Below, piece by piece: positions 33,571 to 42,013 of a stretch of DNA of 64,000 bases. The notes beneath the pieces were generated by a model. It had not been told where the DNA came from, searched no databases, and saw nothing but the letters and a program-made list of their open reading frames with translations. The position numbers and the translations under genes were made by a program. Positions within the stretch are counted from its first letter, which is position 1; each line of letters begins with the position of its first letter. Origin of the DNA: Terriglobia bacterium (lineage in GTDB: Bacteria > Acidobacteriota > Terriglobia > Terriglobales > Acidobacteriaceae); the NCBI GenBank assembly GCA_020073645.1, contig JAIQET010000004.1, positions 1 to 64,000 of the forward strand, written 5' to 3'.

Positions 33571-33981
33571 ATGACAGAGAAAGTGACCAAGAGCGAACAA
33601 GAGTGGCAAAAACAGTTGTCGCCGGAGCAGTACTACGTGACCCGCAAAGCAGGCACGGAGCCGGCATTTACCGGAAAGTATTGGAAGACGAAAGACGGGG
33701 GGACCTACACCTGCGTGTGCTGCGGGCAGCCGCTGTTCAGCTCGGAAACCAAGTTTAACTCCGGCACCGGCTGGCCTAGTTTTTGGGAGCCGGTGGACGA
33801 GAGCGCCGTGGTAGCCCATACCGACCGTACCCTCGGCATGGTGCGTACCGAGGTGCGCTGCGCCCGCTGTGACGCGCACCTGGGGCACGTCTTTGAAGAC
33901 GGTCCCCACCCGACGGGACTGCGCTACTGCATGAATTCGGCCTCGCTTGATTTAAAGCCGAAAGAAACCCAAAAGAAATAG
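33571..33981 (+). CDS. msrB: Peptide-methionine (R)-S-oxide reductase MsrB
   Basis: Repairs methionine-R-sulfoxide in proteins. The 136-aa protein has two zinc CxxC motifs (CVCCGQPLF and [12 protein letters not shown]), [10 protein letters not shown], and the catalytic RYCMNSASL. No signal peptide is seen, so it is cytoplasmic. It is a stand-alone MsrB with no MsrA fusion. A hairpin overlaps and follows its stop codon. Confidence 0.97.
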   Translation: MTEKVTKSEQEWQKQLSPEQYYVTRKAGTEPAFTGKYWKTKDGGTYTCVCCGQPLFSSETKFNSGTGWPSFWEPVDESAVVAHTDRTLGMVRTEVRCARCDAHLGHVFEDGPHPTGLRYCMNSASLDLKPKETQKK

Positions 33982-34002
33982 GGCACACTCGAAGGTGTGC
34001 CC
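33981..34002. terminator. Hairpin between convergent msrB and bactofilin genes
   Basis: GGGCACAC (33981-33988) pairs with GTGTGCCC (33995-34002). It starts at the last base of the msrB stop and lies 31 bases from the bactofilin stop. No T-tract, so it is only a possible bidirectional terminator. Confidence 0.45.
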
Positions 34003-34033
34003 CCTGGTGGCTGTGAACTTGGCGGCGCGTCGT

Positions 34034-34540
34034 CTATGCGCCGGCAGCTGCGGCTGCTGCTGCGGGTTTCGCAGGCTCAGCCGGCTTGGCTTGGCTCTGT
34101 GCCTGGTGCTGCGCTTTTTCCTGCTTGTGCTCGGCGGCGCGGACCTGCACGCTGCCTTTCAGGAACGCTCCATCTTCCACGCTGATGCGCTGGGTGACGA
34201 CATCGCCAGTCAGCGAGCCTTCGCTGCGGATATCAAGCCGGTCGGTGCACTCGATATTTCCCGTGACCTTGCCCATGATCACAACTTCGCGGGCATTGAT
34301 GTTGGCGGCGACGCTGCCGTTGCGTCCGATGGTGACGCGGTTGTCGTTCAGGTTGATGGTGCCCTCGACCCGGCCGTCAATGTAAAGCGATTCACCGCCG
34401 GTGACCTCGCCCTTAATGACGAGCGTGCGACCGATGGTAGCCTGCTCCATGGGTGCGGTTACGGTTTTAATCGGGGCAAAGGAGTTGGGATTCGGAGAAA
34501 ATTTCGGGGTGTTGGCTGGATTCTGCGGTGGCTGCAGCAT
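34034..34540 (-). CDS. Bactofilin (polymer-forming cytoskeletal protein)
   Basis: A bactofilin-family protein of 168 aa: a disordered N-terminal leader (to about residue 30), a beta-helical core of regular short repeats (TIGRTLVIKGEVTGGESLYI, DGRVEGTINLNDNRVTIGR, EVVIMGKVTGNIECTD), and an Ala/Pro/Lys-rich C-terminal tail. Bactofilins self-assemble into filaments that scaffold cell-wall or polarity proteins. It stands alone with a 555-base non-coding gap behind it. Confidence 0.93.
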   Translation of the reverse strand: MLQPPQNPANTPKFSPNPNSFAPIKTVTAPMEQATIGRTLVIKGEVTGGESLYIDGRVEGTINLNDNRVTIGRNGSVAANINAREVVIMGKVTGNIECTDRLDIRSEGSLTGDVVTQRISVEDGAFLKGSVQVRAAEHKQEKAQHQAQSQAKPAEPAKPAAAAAAAGA

Positions 34541-35095
34541 TGCTTCTGACCTTCCTTGTTCCCTGCGGGCTGCGCTTGCGGCGGCCCCTGCGGCGGGTTC
34601 TGGACGTTTGGCCTATGGCCAAGTCTGACTATCGCATGGACTTTAGAGGGAAGGCAGGTTACGGAAGAACCTGTACTGCTGCGGACGGCAAAAACCAGCT
34701 AGAAATGGTCTGATAAGCCACTTGGGCGTTGTTGGTGTAATCGCGGAAGGCAAGTGCGAGATGCCATCGAGCAAATTGGTGGAACGATGCCGGAAGACTT
34801 GCCTGTAGAGACACTCCGCACTTTTGCAAGAAACGCAAGTTTGCGCTCCCCCGACGTGTGCATTATCTTGCACATTGACAGCAGCCACGCTGATGATCTA
34901 CGTTAAGCGCCACGGTTACTATTGCTCGTAGTAACTTGATAAGTAACGGTCTTTCTGCTCATCACCTTTGTCTCCCGGAAGCGACTGAGAACCGGAGCTG
35001 ACTGCGACGACGGTTGGTGATGAGGTCATCAGGCGTGAAACGAGACTACGTGAGGTCCCACTTCTTAAGGTGTTTACCCCAGGGGAGAGCCGGGC
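34541..35095. other. 555-base intergenic region, no gene recognised
   Basis: The divergent gap between bactofilin and parvulin genes. Small ORFs on the minus strand (34643-34888, 34919-35179) have no recognisable features and no credible start. Base composition is less GC-rich than its surroundings. TTGACA occurs near 34876 but no good -10 follows at standard spacing. It probably holds the two divergent promoters and possibly a small RNA; I see no defined riboswitch. Confidence 0.4.
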
Positions 35096-36112
35096 TTGAC
35101 TAGCGCACGCATTGCCCTTCATGTTTTGTTGGTAAGCGTCGTGACTGGTGTTGGCCAGGCGCAAGATCCTCACAACCAAAACTCTGCGGCCACATCAACG
35201 TCGTCGACCTCCGCACTCGCAAGGAAAGCAGCGCCTGCCGCTAACCGCGTAATTCTCAAAGTTGGCGGGGTGCAGGTCACGCAGGCGGAGTTTGAGTCGA
35301 TGATCGGCGATATCGAGCCGCACGCCGACGCTGACAAACCCGGCACTGATGACAAGGATCGCCGCCGCCTCGGCGACGACTATGCATCCGTGCTGATGCT
35401 TTCCCAGCAAGCCGTGGCCAACCACCTGGACGCCTCCCCCGAGATTCGCCGCCAGCTGGCCGTCGATCGCCTGCAGATTTTGTCCGACGCTCAATTCGCC
35501 AGCCTGATGCGTCAGTCCAAGCCCAGCGCGGAGGAAATCAGCAAATACTATTCTGCCCACCTGGCCGACTATGACCGCGTGCAACTCCGCAGGCTCTTCA
35601 TCTGGAAGACGGGACCAGGCTCCGCGAATACGCGCGGCTTGACCCCCGAGGCCGCCCGGGCCCGCGCGGACGCGATACTCCAGGCAGCGGCCTCCGGCGG
35701 GGATCCGGAAAAACTCGCGGCCGCGTTCAAAGGCTCCGAAGAAGGCATGCTGGATGCCGATCCCATTCCCTTTACCCGCGGAGCATTGTCACCAAAGCTG
35801 GAGAAGGTGGCCTTTGCGCTCAAGCCGGGCGAATGGGCTGAGGGAGAAGACACGCCGGACAAGTTGATCCTGTTTCACCTGGTGGAGCGCGATCGCCGCC
35901 CGCTGGCGGAGGTATCGTCGCTTGTCGAACAAAAAGTGCAAGGTCAGAAGATGCAAGCCAAGTTGGACGAACTGAAAAAGAAAGCCGGCATTTGGATGGA
36001 CGAGAAGTACTTTGGGGCTGCAGTGGCTGAAGTGCCAGGGGAGCAGGGGGCTGCTTCCAACCCACCTTCTAAGCTTCGAAAATCGGCAAGAAAAATAGGA
36101 GACAACCAATGA
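35096..36112 (+). CDS. Secreted parvulin-type peptidyl-prolyl cis-trans isomerase
   Basis: A SurA/PrsA-like folding factor of 338 aa. The start is a TTG with GGGGAGAG upstream; an N-terminal signal peptide (ARIALHVLLVSVVTGVGQAQ) is followed by a low-complexity Thr/Ser stretch, a SurA-N-like helical region (VGGVQVTQAEFESMIGD to about residue 145), and a parvulin domain with LTPEAARARADAILQAA, DADPIPFTRGALSPKLEKVAFALKPG and FHLVERD. Its stop overlaps the next start by ATGA, so it may assist folding of that secreted protein. Confidence 0.87.
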   Translation: MTSARIALHVLLVSVVTGVGQAQDPHNQNSAATSTSSTSALARKAAPAANRVILKVGGVQVTQAEFESMIGDIEPHADADKPGTDDKDRRRLGDDYASVLMLSQQAVANHLDASPEIRRQLAVDRLQILSDAQFASLMRQSKPSAEEISKYYSAHLADYDRVQLRRLFIWKTGPGSANTRGLTPEAARARADAILQAAASGGDPEKLAAAFKGSEEGMLDADPIPFTRGALSPKLEKVAFALKPGEWAEGEDTPDKLILFHLVERDRRPLAEVSSLVEQKVQGQKMQAKLDELKKKAGIWMDEKYFGAAVAEVPGEQGAASNPPSKLRKSARKIGDNQ

Positions 36113-37674
36113 AGATGTACGGCAGAAGTAGAACCCTTTACTACTTTGTGCTTCCAGCCCTGTTGCTGGCAGCATGCACGCTTCAGCCGACGTCAGCGCA
36201 AGCTCAAATGACCTCGGTAGGTATCGACTGCTCTCAAATTCAAGCCTTGGGGATCCTGAAGCAGGACAACATGCGGGCTGGGCGGGTCCTGATTGACTGC
36301 GGGTTAGTGCAAGGCGGCCGGGCGGCAGCTCCCGGGGATGCGCCCCCGGCTCCTCCCAATATCCGTGTGAGCAACCGCACTTGCACCAACGCCCAGAATT
36401 GTACGAAGAGTGAAAGCATGGTGTGGGCCAGCAGCGTCGATCCGACCATCGTGGTCAACTATAACGACCACAACGCCAACCAGTATTCGGGTACGTCCTA
36501 CTCTACCGATGGGGGCGCTCACTTCACGGAAATTTTGCCGCCGCCGTTTGCGGCCGGGCATGGGACAAATTTCGGAGATCCGATCGTGGTCTTCAACGCC
36601 AAGTTGGGCACGTGGTTTGCCGGCGACCTGGCAACCGGCTGCGGTGGGCAGGGCATTGGTTTGTGGACCTCGAACGATGGCATCACTTGGACCGTCGGGG
36701 CATGCGCTCACAATGGCGGCAGCGACGATCGCGAATCGATGTGGGTGGACAATGAACCGACCAGCGGAACGTACGGACGCATGTACGTCTCCTGGAATGA
36801 CTTCACTGTCGGCGTCGGAGCCACTTCGGTAACTCACTCCGACAACGGCACCAGCTGGAGCGCTCCAGTACGGATCGCCAACGGCAGCACCTTCATTCGC
36901 GACGTGCAGATCACCGGCTCGCCGGTGGGCGCGCCGCGGTTTGAAGGCGCGAATAGCACGGTGTTTGTGGCCGGCATGGATGAGGGTGCAGGAGGTTGCG
37001 ATACCCGCCAGAACCTGATGTACAAATCACTCGATGGCGGCGTTACCTGGACTTCGGCCACTCTGGGTCCGCGATTCAAGTCGATCTGCGACGGTCTCTG
37101 CGACAACCCGTACTTCGCGAAAGTGAATACCATCACCCGGCACATGGGCTGGGGAGAGCCGGGAGTGGGCCCCAACGGCGTCGTGCATTATGCCTACGCC
37201 GGGTTGGGCAGGCAGAACAGTGATCCTGGAGACATCTATTACGTCCGCTCCACCGATAACGGCGTGACTTGGTCCACGCCGAAAAAACTAAACGGTTCCG
37301 CGGACGCGCAATTCAAGTCGCAATGGATGCCTTCCCTCTCCGTCGATCTGAATGGCAAGGTCACGGTCGCCTGGTACGATCGCAGCCAGGCTACGACCGC
37401 GTGCCACGTTGCTACTGACCCGGGATGTCAGTACCGGCGGGTTGCGCGCCAGTCCGCAGACAATGGCGCGACCTTCATGTCGCAGTTTGCCATCAGCCCC
37501 TTGATGTCCCAGCCAGAACAGCCGGACCCTGGGGTGCAGGCTTGCTACGCCGGTGATTACGACTACAACACGACTCTAAACGGCAACGCCTTCATAACCT
37601 GGACGGACGGGCGGCGCTCGGTTGGAGGCACCCACGTGCAGGACGTGGGTTTTGCCGCGGTTCCATTGCCGTAG
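36109..37674 (+). CDS. Secreted Asp-box (BNR/sialidase-fold) beta-propeller protein
   Basis: A 521-aa exported protein. The N-terminus has a hydrophobic segment with LLLAAC and then TSAQAQ, compatible with either a lipoprotein or an ordinary signal peptide. At least six Asp-box-like repeats are spread along it: YSTDGGAHF, TSNDGITWT, HSDNGTSWS, KSLDGGVTWT, RSTDNGVTWS and QSADNGATF. These mark a six-bladed propeller of the sialidase/neuraminidase type. Catalytic residues of sialidases (Arg triad, FRIP) were not identified, so enzymatic activity is unproven. Translation is coupled to the upstream parvulin gene. Confidence 0.83.
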   Translation: MKMYGRSRTLYYFVLPALLLAACTLQPTSAQAQMTSVGIDCSQIQALGILKQDNMRAGRVLIDCGLVQGGRAAAPGDAPPAPPNIRVSNRTCTNAQNCTKSESMVWASSVDPTIVVNYNDHNANQYSGTSYSTDGGAHFTEILPPPFAAGHGTNFGDPIVVFNAKLGTWFAGDLATGCGGQGIGLWTSNDGITWTVGACAHNGGSDDRESMWVDNEPTSGTYGRMYVSWNDFTVGVGATSVTHSDNGTSWSAPVRIANGSTFIRDVQITGSPVGAPRFEGANSTVFVAGMDEGAGGCDTRQNLMYKSLDGGVTWTSATLGPRFKSICDGLCDNPYFAKVNTITRHMGWGEPGVGPNGVVHYAYAGLGRQNSDPGDIYYVRSTDNGVTWSTPKKLNGSADAQFKSQWMPSLSVDLNGKVTVAWYDRSQATTACHVATDPGCQYRRVARQSADNGATFMSQFAISPLMSQPEQPDPGVQACYAGDYDYNTTLNGNAFITWTDGRRSVGGTHVQDVGFAAVPLP

Positions 37675-37699
37675 CTAAAATCGCGCACATTTAGGAAAG

Positions 37700-37793
37700 A
37701 GAGGGCGGCGCGCCGGAGTGGCCAGTTTGGTTTCCCACAGGATGACTGTGCGAATCAAAACTGACCAGTACCGGCGCGCCGCCCTCTTTTTTT
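37700..37793 (+). terminator. Very long terminator-like hairpin with T-tract
   Basis: AGAGGGCGGCGCGCCGG (37700-37716) is the perfect complement of CCGGCGCGCCGCCCTCT (37771-37787), which runs into seven Ts. The 54-base interior is also partly self-complementary (TGGCCAGTTT against AAACTGACCA), so nearly the whole 88 bases can fold into one rod. It follows the sialidase-fold gene by 25 bases and would be a strong terminator; the size is unusual. The remainder of the gap to 37988 shows no gene. Confidence 0.85.
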
Positions 37794-37988
37794 CCGAAGG
37801 GCGCAGAGAGATTTTCCTCCAAATTGGCGTGAGAGACTAGTAGACGTGTGCGATGGGGGGCAATTGGGGTGTAACGTACGACTTGGAGAAGGTGCCTTTT
37901 GTCCGGTTTGGAATGAATGGCATCGCTTACCTGTCGTAAACAGCCGTTACACCAACTATCCCGAAAAGCTTCTCAGGTGCGCAAGCTT

Positions 37989-39926
37989 CTACCTCTGCAG
38001 CACCTGCCCCAACTCTTCCCACTCCGCCAGGCGCTTCTGCAATCCGGCCTTGTGCCCGGCCAGTTCCTGCGTAAGCCGCTGGGTCTCCTCGGCGCTGACA
38101 AAAGTTTGCAGCGCGGCTTCACGCTCGGTAATGGCCGCTTCCAGGTCGGAAATCTCCTGCTCCACTTCGGCGAACCGTTCTTCCATCTGTTTGCGCTTGA
38201 TGGGATTCAGACGCTTCGACCTGGACTCGGAAGCCGACTGACTGGCCCCTGCCTGATTGCCATTCGCCGGCTGCACAGCAGCCAGCGGCGAGGCGGCCAC
38301 GGTTTTCTGCAGCGCCTCCGCTCCGCCCTGCTTGCGCCAGAGATAATCCTCGTAGTTCCCGGGATAGACCTCCACCCGGCCGTCGCCAATCTCGAAAACC
38401 CGGGTGGCCAGCTTGTCAATGAAGTAGCGGTCATGCGAAACGAAGACCACCGTGCCGGTATAGTCCGAAAGCGCTTTCAGCAGGACGTCCTTGGCGCGCA
38501 TGTCCAGGTGGTTGGTCGGCTCGTCCAGCAGCAGGAAATTGGCGGGATGCAGCAGCATGCGCAGCAGGGCATAGCGGTTACGCTCGCCCCCCGAAAGCAC
38601 GCCGATGCGCTTGAAAACGTCTTCGGCGGAAAACAGAAAGCATCCCAGCAGGCTGCGCAACTCGGTTTCGGTGGAGCGCGGCGAGAGCGCTCCCAGATCG
38701 TCCAGGATGCGTGCATCCTGGTTGAGCGCTTTGTACTGGTCTTGTGCGAAGTAATCCGCCTGCGCGTTGTGTCCCAGGCGATATTCGCCCTTGGTCAGCG
38801 GCTCTTCGTTCGCCAGCAGCTTGATCAAGGTGGACTTACCCGCGCCATTCACGCCCACCAGGGCAATGCGGTCGCCGCGCTCGATCATAAAGCTAACTTC
38901 GCGGAATACTTCTTTTTCGCCATAAGACTTGGCCACGCCCGCGAATTCAGCCACAATCCGCCCGCTGGCTTTCGGCTGGGAAAAGGAGAAGTGAATCGTC
39001 CTTTCCTCCTGCGGCAGCGCGATGCGCTCCATCTTTTCCAGTTCTTTGATCCGGCTCTGCACCTGCTTGGCTTTGGTCGCGGTGTAGCGGAAGCGATTGA
39101 TGAAGACTTCCAGTTGCTCGATGCGTTCGCGCTGGTTGCGGTGCGCGGCTTCCAGCTGTTCCAGGCGCTGCGTCTTCTGGGCCAGGTACTTGTCGTAATT
39201 GCCGCTGTACAGATGCATCCGCTTGTTCCAGATTTCGACGATCTTGTTCACGGTTACGTCAAGGAAGTAGCGGTCATGCGAGATCAGCACGAAGGCGTGA
39301 GGATAGTTGCTCAGGTATTCTTCCAGCCAGTTGCGCGCTTCCAGATCAAGATGGTTGGTGGGCTCGTCCAACAGAAGCAGGTTGGGCTGTTGCAGCAGCA
39401 GCTTGGCAAGGGCGATCCGCATCTGCCAGCCGCCCGAGAATTCTTCCGTATCGCGATGCCAATCCTCTTTGTGAAAGCCCAGCCCCGTGAGCACGGTCCC
39501 CACTTGCGCCTCGATGGCGTAACCGTCCCGAGTCTGAAACTCGTGCTCGATACGGTGGTAGCGATCTGCAACCCTGGCATACTCCGGCGAGGCATGGTCG
39601 AGTTCCGACATGTTCCGCGTCAGGTCTTCCATCTCCTGTTCCAGGCCGCGCAGTTCATCGAAGACGGTCATACACTCGGCAAACACCGTGCGACCCGACA
39701 GTGCGAGCCCATCCTGTGGAAGATAGCCGGCGCTGATCCCCTTGGCCGTGCTGATCGAGCCATAGTCAAGGCTTTCCAGCCCGCCCAGGATTTTCATCAG
39801 CGTGGACTTGCCGGTGCCGTTTGCTCCAACCAGGCCGACCCGGTCACGAGGCGTGAGCAGCCAGTCGGCTCCTTCAAACAGAAGCTTGTGACCGTAGCGC
39901 TTTCCGGCTGAGGACAACTGGATCAT
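37989..39926 (-). CDS. ABC-F family ATPase (Uup/YheS-like)
   Basis: A cytosolic protein of 645 aa with two ABC domains and no membrane part, as in translation-associated ABC-F proteins. Walker A sequences are GANGTGKSTLMK and GVNGAGKSTLIK; signatures FSGGWQMRIALAKLLL and LSGGERNRYALLRMLL; Walker B LLLLDEPTNHLDL in both. The linker between domains (about 240-320) is charged and helical, as is the C-terminal region (about 560-645, coiled coil). ABC-F proteins act at the ribosome in elongation, stalling relief or antibiotic protection; which role applies here is not evident. Confidence 0.94.
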   Translation of the reverse strand: MIQLSSAGKRYGHKLLFEGADWLLTPRDRVGLVGANGTGKSTLMKILGGLESLDYGSISTAKGISAGYLPQDGLALSGRTVFAECMTVFDELRGLEQEMEDLTRNMSELDHASPEYARVADRYHRIEHEFQTRDGYAIEAQVGTVLTGLGFHKEDWHRDTEEFSGGWQMRIALAKLLLQQPNLLLLDEPTNHLDLEARNWLEEYLSNYPHAFVLISHDRYFLDVTVNKIVEIWNKRMHLYSGNYDKYLAQKTQRLEQLEAAHRNQRERIEQLEVFINRFRYTATKAKQVQSRIKELEKMERIALPQEERTIHFSFSQPKASGRIVAEFAGVAKSYGEKEVFREVSFMIERGDRIALVGVNGAGKSTLIKLLANEEPLTKGEYRLGHNAQADYFAQDQYKALNQDARILDDLGALSPRSTETELRSLLGCFLFSAEDVFKRIGVLSGGERNRYALLRMLLHPANFLLLDEPTNHLDMRAKDVLLKALSDYTGTVVFVSHDRYFIDKLATRVFEIGDGRVEVYPGNYEDYLWRKQGGAEALQKTVAASPLAAVQPANGNQAGASQSASESRSKRLNPIKRKQMEERFAEVEQEISDLEAAITEREAALQTFVSAEETQRLTQELAGHKAGLQKRLAEWEELGQVLQR

Positions 39927-39973
39927 GGCGTTCCTTTAATCGTCTCATGAGAGGGGCAGTTCGAGGAAAAGGC

Positions 39974-40498
39974 TTAACGCAGGGGACGCAAGGAACGTGG
40001 GGCGGAAGCAGAATTCATCTGGGCGAGGTCGTGGCCGGGGCAGATCTGTTCTAGCGCGCGGTCGACGACCGTCTGCAACTCGCGGGCGTACTTGACTTCG
40101 CGTCCCTTGGCCAGAATCTTCTTGGCCTCCTCAGCCGCAAACCAGGTGGGATTGCGCAGCGGTTCAGGAGGTTGCCCAACCTGGTCGACTTCCAGGAGAA
40201 ACGCTTTCACGACGAATTCCTGCACTCCCGGTGGCTTCCAGAAAACGCCCTTGGAGTGAAGGTACAAATGGAAATGGCGGGGCTCAATGGCACCCCGCAC
40301 GCCGGCTTCTTCCCAGGCTTCACGCTCGGCGGCTTGACTATGCGACATTCCGGGCTCGGGATGACCCTTGGGAAAGGTCCACTTACCGTTGCCATTCGTG
40401 TTGACCAACAGGAACTCAGCGGACAGCCCCTTCCGGCGATAGCACACGGCGGCCACCTGGAACGGCAGCGAAAATCGTGGAAACCGGGGCACGCTCAT
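39974..40498 (-). CDS. NUDIX hydrolase
   Basis: A 174-aa NUDIX-fold hydrolase acting on nucleoside diphosphates linked to another group. The complete NUDIX box reads GHPEPGMSHSQAAEREAWEEAGV (shown in part: GHPEPG, REAWEEAGV), with the catalytic REAWEE helix. An N-terminal QVAAVCYRRKG strand and WFAAEEAKKIL region fit a diadenosine-polyphosphate or diphosphoinositol-type hydrolase. It lies 47 bases upstream of the ABC-F gene on the same strand. Confidence 0.92.
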   Translation of the reverse strand: MSVPRFPRFSLPFQVAAVCYRRKGLSAEFLLVNTNGNGKWTFPKGHPEPGMSHSQAAEREAWEEAGVRGAIEPRHFHLYLHSKGVFWKPPGVQEFVVKAFLLEVDQVGQPPEPLRNPTWFAAEEAKKILAKGREVKYARELQTVVDRALEQICPGHDLAQMNSASAPRSLRPLR

Positions 40499-40629
40499 CT
40501 CCGAAGCCTCCGCAGAGCTATCTGAGCTCTTATGCTACTTCGAGAATATTTCAGCAGTGTTAAAGTGCAACGAAAAAGGTGCAGCCCAGGCATTACTGAA
40601 GGGGGTACCCGTTTGGGGCGGGTGGGGCG

Positions 40630-41331
40630 TTAGAGGCCTTTGCCGTAAACCGGGATCGCCGCGCCAGTCACGTCTTTTCCGGCTTCTCCGGCGAGCCAGA
40701 GGATCAGAGATGCGACCGATGCCGACTGCACCCACTTGGAGTAATCCTCGTTGGGCATGGCTTTGCGGTTGGCAGGGGTATCCATGGTGCCGGGCAGAAG
40801 CACATTGGCGGTGATGCCGGCGTCTTTGTTCTCGATCGCCACGGTTCGGATGAGCGAAACCAGGGCTGCCTTGGATGCGCTGTACGCGCCGACGCCGGGA
40901 CCAGAATCTTCGGCGGCACGGCTGCCAATGGCGATGATGCGGCCACCCTGCGCCCGCCGCATGTGGGGGATGACCGCGCGCAGAATGTAGAAAGCGCTGC
41001 CTAGGTTGAGATCAAACATCTGTTGGAAGGTTGCGGTATCGGTTTCCGCGACCGTCTTACCCCCGGCGAATCCACCTACGAGATGAGCCAGGATGTCGAG
41101 CCTGCCAAAGCGTTGGATGATGCCATCCACTGCCTGTTTTGCCGCCTCTGCCGTCGAAATGTCAGCTGGAATAGCGGTGAACGAGCGATGATCAAAATCT
41201 GATTGCTGGATGCTCTTCGAGAGACCAACCACGCTCGCGCCGGCATCGAGCAGCGCGCGCGTGACCGAGGTTCCGAGGCCCCCGTTAGCCCCCGTGACAA
41301 GTGCGACCGGCCCAGTGAGTGACGTCGTCAT
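40630..41331 (-). CDS. Short-chain dehydrogenase/reductase (SDR)
   Basis: A classical SDR of 233 aa: TGxxxGxG cofactor motif ALVTGANGGLGTSVTRAL, catalytic Ser in IAIGSRAAED, and YSASKAALVSLIRT with the YxxxK pair. ILAHLVGGFAGG replaces the usual NNAG but keeps the region. The C-terminus is short (VYGKGL). It follows a cytidylate-kinase-like gene by 15 bases. Substrate unknown. Confidence 0.92.
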   Translation of the reverse strand: MTTSLTGPVALVTGANGGLGTSVTRALLDAGASVVGLSKSIQQSDFDHRSFTAIPADISTAEAAKQAVDGIIQRFGRLDILAHLVGGFAGGKTVAETDTATFQQMFDLNLGSAFYILRAVIPHMRRAQGGRIIAIGSRAAEDSGPGVGAYSASKAALVSLIRTVAIENKDAGITANVLLPGTMDTPANRKAMPNEDYSKWVQSASVASLILWLAGEAGKDVTGAAIPVYGKGL

Positions 41332-41346
41332 TGAATGGATCCACTC

Positions 41347-41979
41347 CTAGACCCTGACCGGGCCCGCTTTCAGTACGCTCATCGTATGCAGAATTGTCGA
41401 AATGACATTCTCGTTGCCGGTAGCGGTGTTGATCATCATGTGATAAAGCGAGCGGGTTGGCCAGTCGGCGTCGAAATAGTGTTTCACAAAATAGACGCGG
41501 TCGCGGTCCACGGTGTCCACCAACTCTTCGGCTTCCTTGATGGTTTTGCCGATCTCCTGCAGGCGGCGGAGTTTTTCCGCCCGGGGCGCATAGAGAAAGA
41601 CGTGGAAAGTATCCGGGCGTTCGCGCAGAAAATAGGGTGCGCCGCGGCCTACGATCACGCAATTTCCCGCCTCGGCGGCTTTTTCCATCACCTGCTGCCC
41701 TATTTCCACCATGCGGTCGGCATCGAAGGTCTGATCTTCGGTCAAGGGCATACTGCGCTCGTAGCTGCCGCGCCAGAATACCTTCACTAAACGGTGAAAC
41801 GTGCTGTCCACCCGCTCTTCGCAGCGTTGCACAGCCGAGCAGTCCACGTTCGCCAGTTTGGCGATCTCCTCGGTCAGAGCGTAGTCCCAGAGTTTCCAGC
41901 CAAGGCGACGGGAGAGCTCACCCGCAATCTCGCCGCCTCCGCAGCCGTATTCGCGTTCGACGGTGATGACTCGGTACAC
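41347..41979 (-). CDS. Cytidylate kinase-like family protein
   Basis: A 210-aa P-loop protein of the cytidylate-kinase-like family. The start is a GTG with GGAGGAG upstream. The N-terminus ITVEREYGCGGGEIAGELSRRLG corresponds to the family pattern ISRxxGSGGxxIAxxLA, with a modified nucleotide-binding loop. NCVIVGRGAPYFLRERPDTFHVFLYAP matches its central region. These proteins differ from true Cmk and their substrates are mostly unknown. Between HlyD and SDR genes on the same strand. Confidence 0.85.
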   Translation of the reverse strand: MYRVITVEREYGCGGGEIAGELSRRLGWKLWDYALTEEIAKLANVDCSAVQRCEERVDSTFHRLVKVFWRGSYERSMPLTEDQTFDADRMVEIGQQVMEKAAEAGNCVIVGRGAPYFLRERPDTFHVFLYAPRAEKLRRLQEIGKTIKEAEELVDTVDRDRVYFVKHYFDADWPTRSLYHMMINTATGNENVISTILHTMSVLKAGPVRV

Positions 41980-42013
41980 CGCTCCTCCGATTGCTGAAGG
42001 TGAACCCCAATCC

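Noticed and set aside
34541-35095. Riboswitch or small gene in the bactofilin/parvulin gap
   Set aside because: No known aptamer pattern and no credible ORF could be identified by eye.
37917-39911. 664-aa plus-strand ORF opposite the ABC-F gene
   Set aside because: It mirrors the ABC-F coding sequence almost exactly and shows no motifs; the minus-strand ABC domains are unmistakable.
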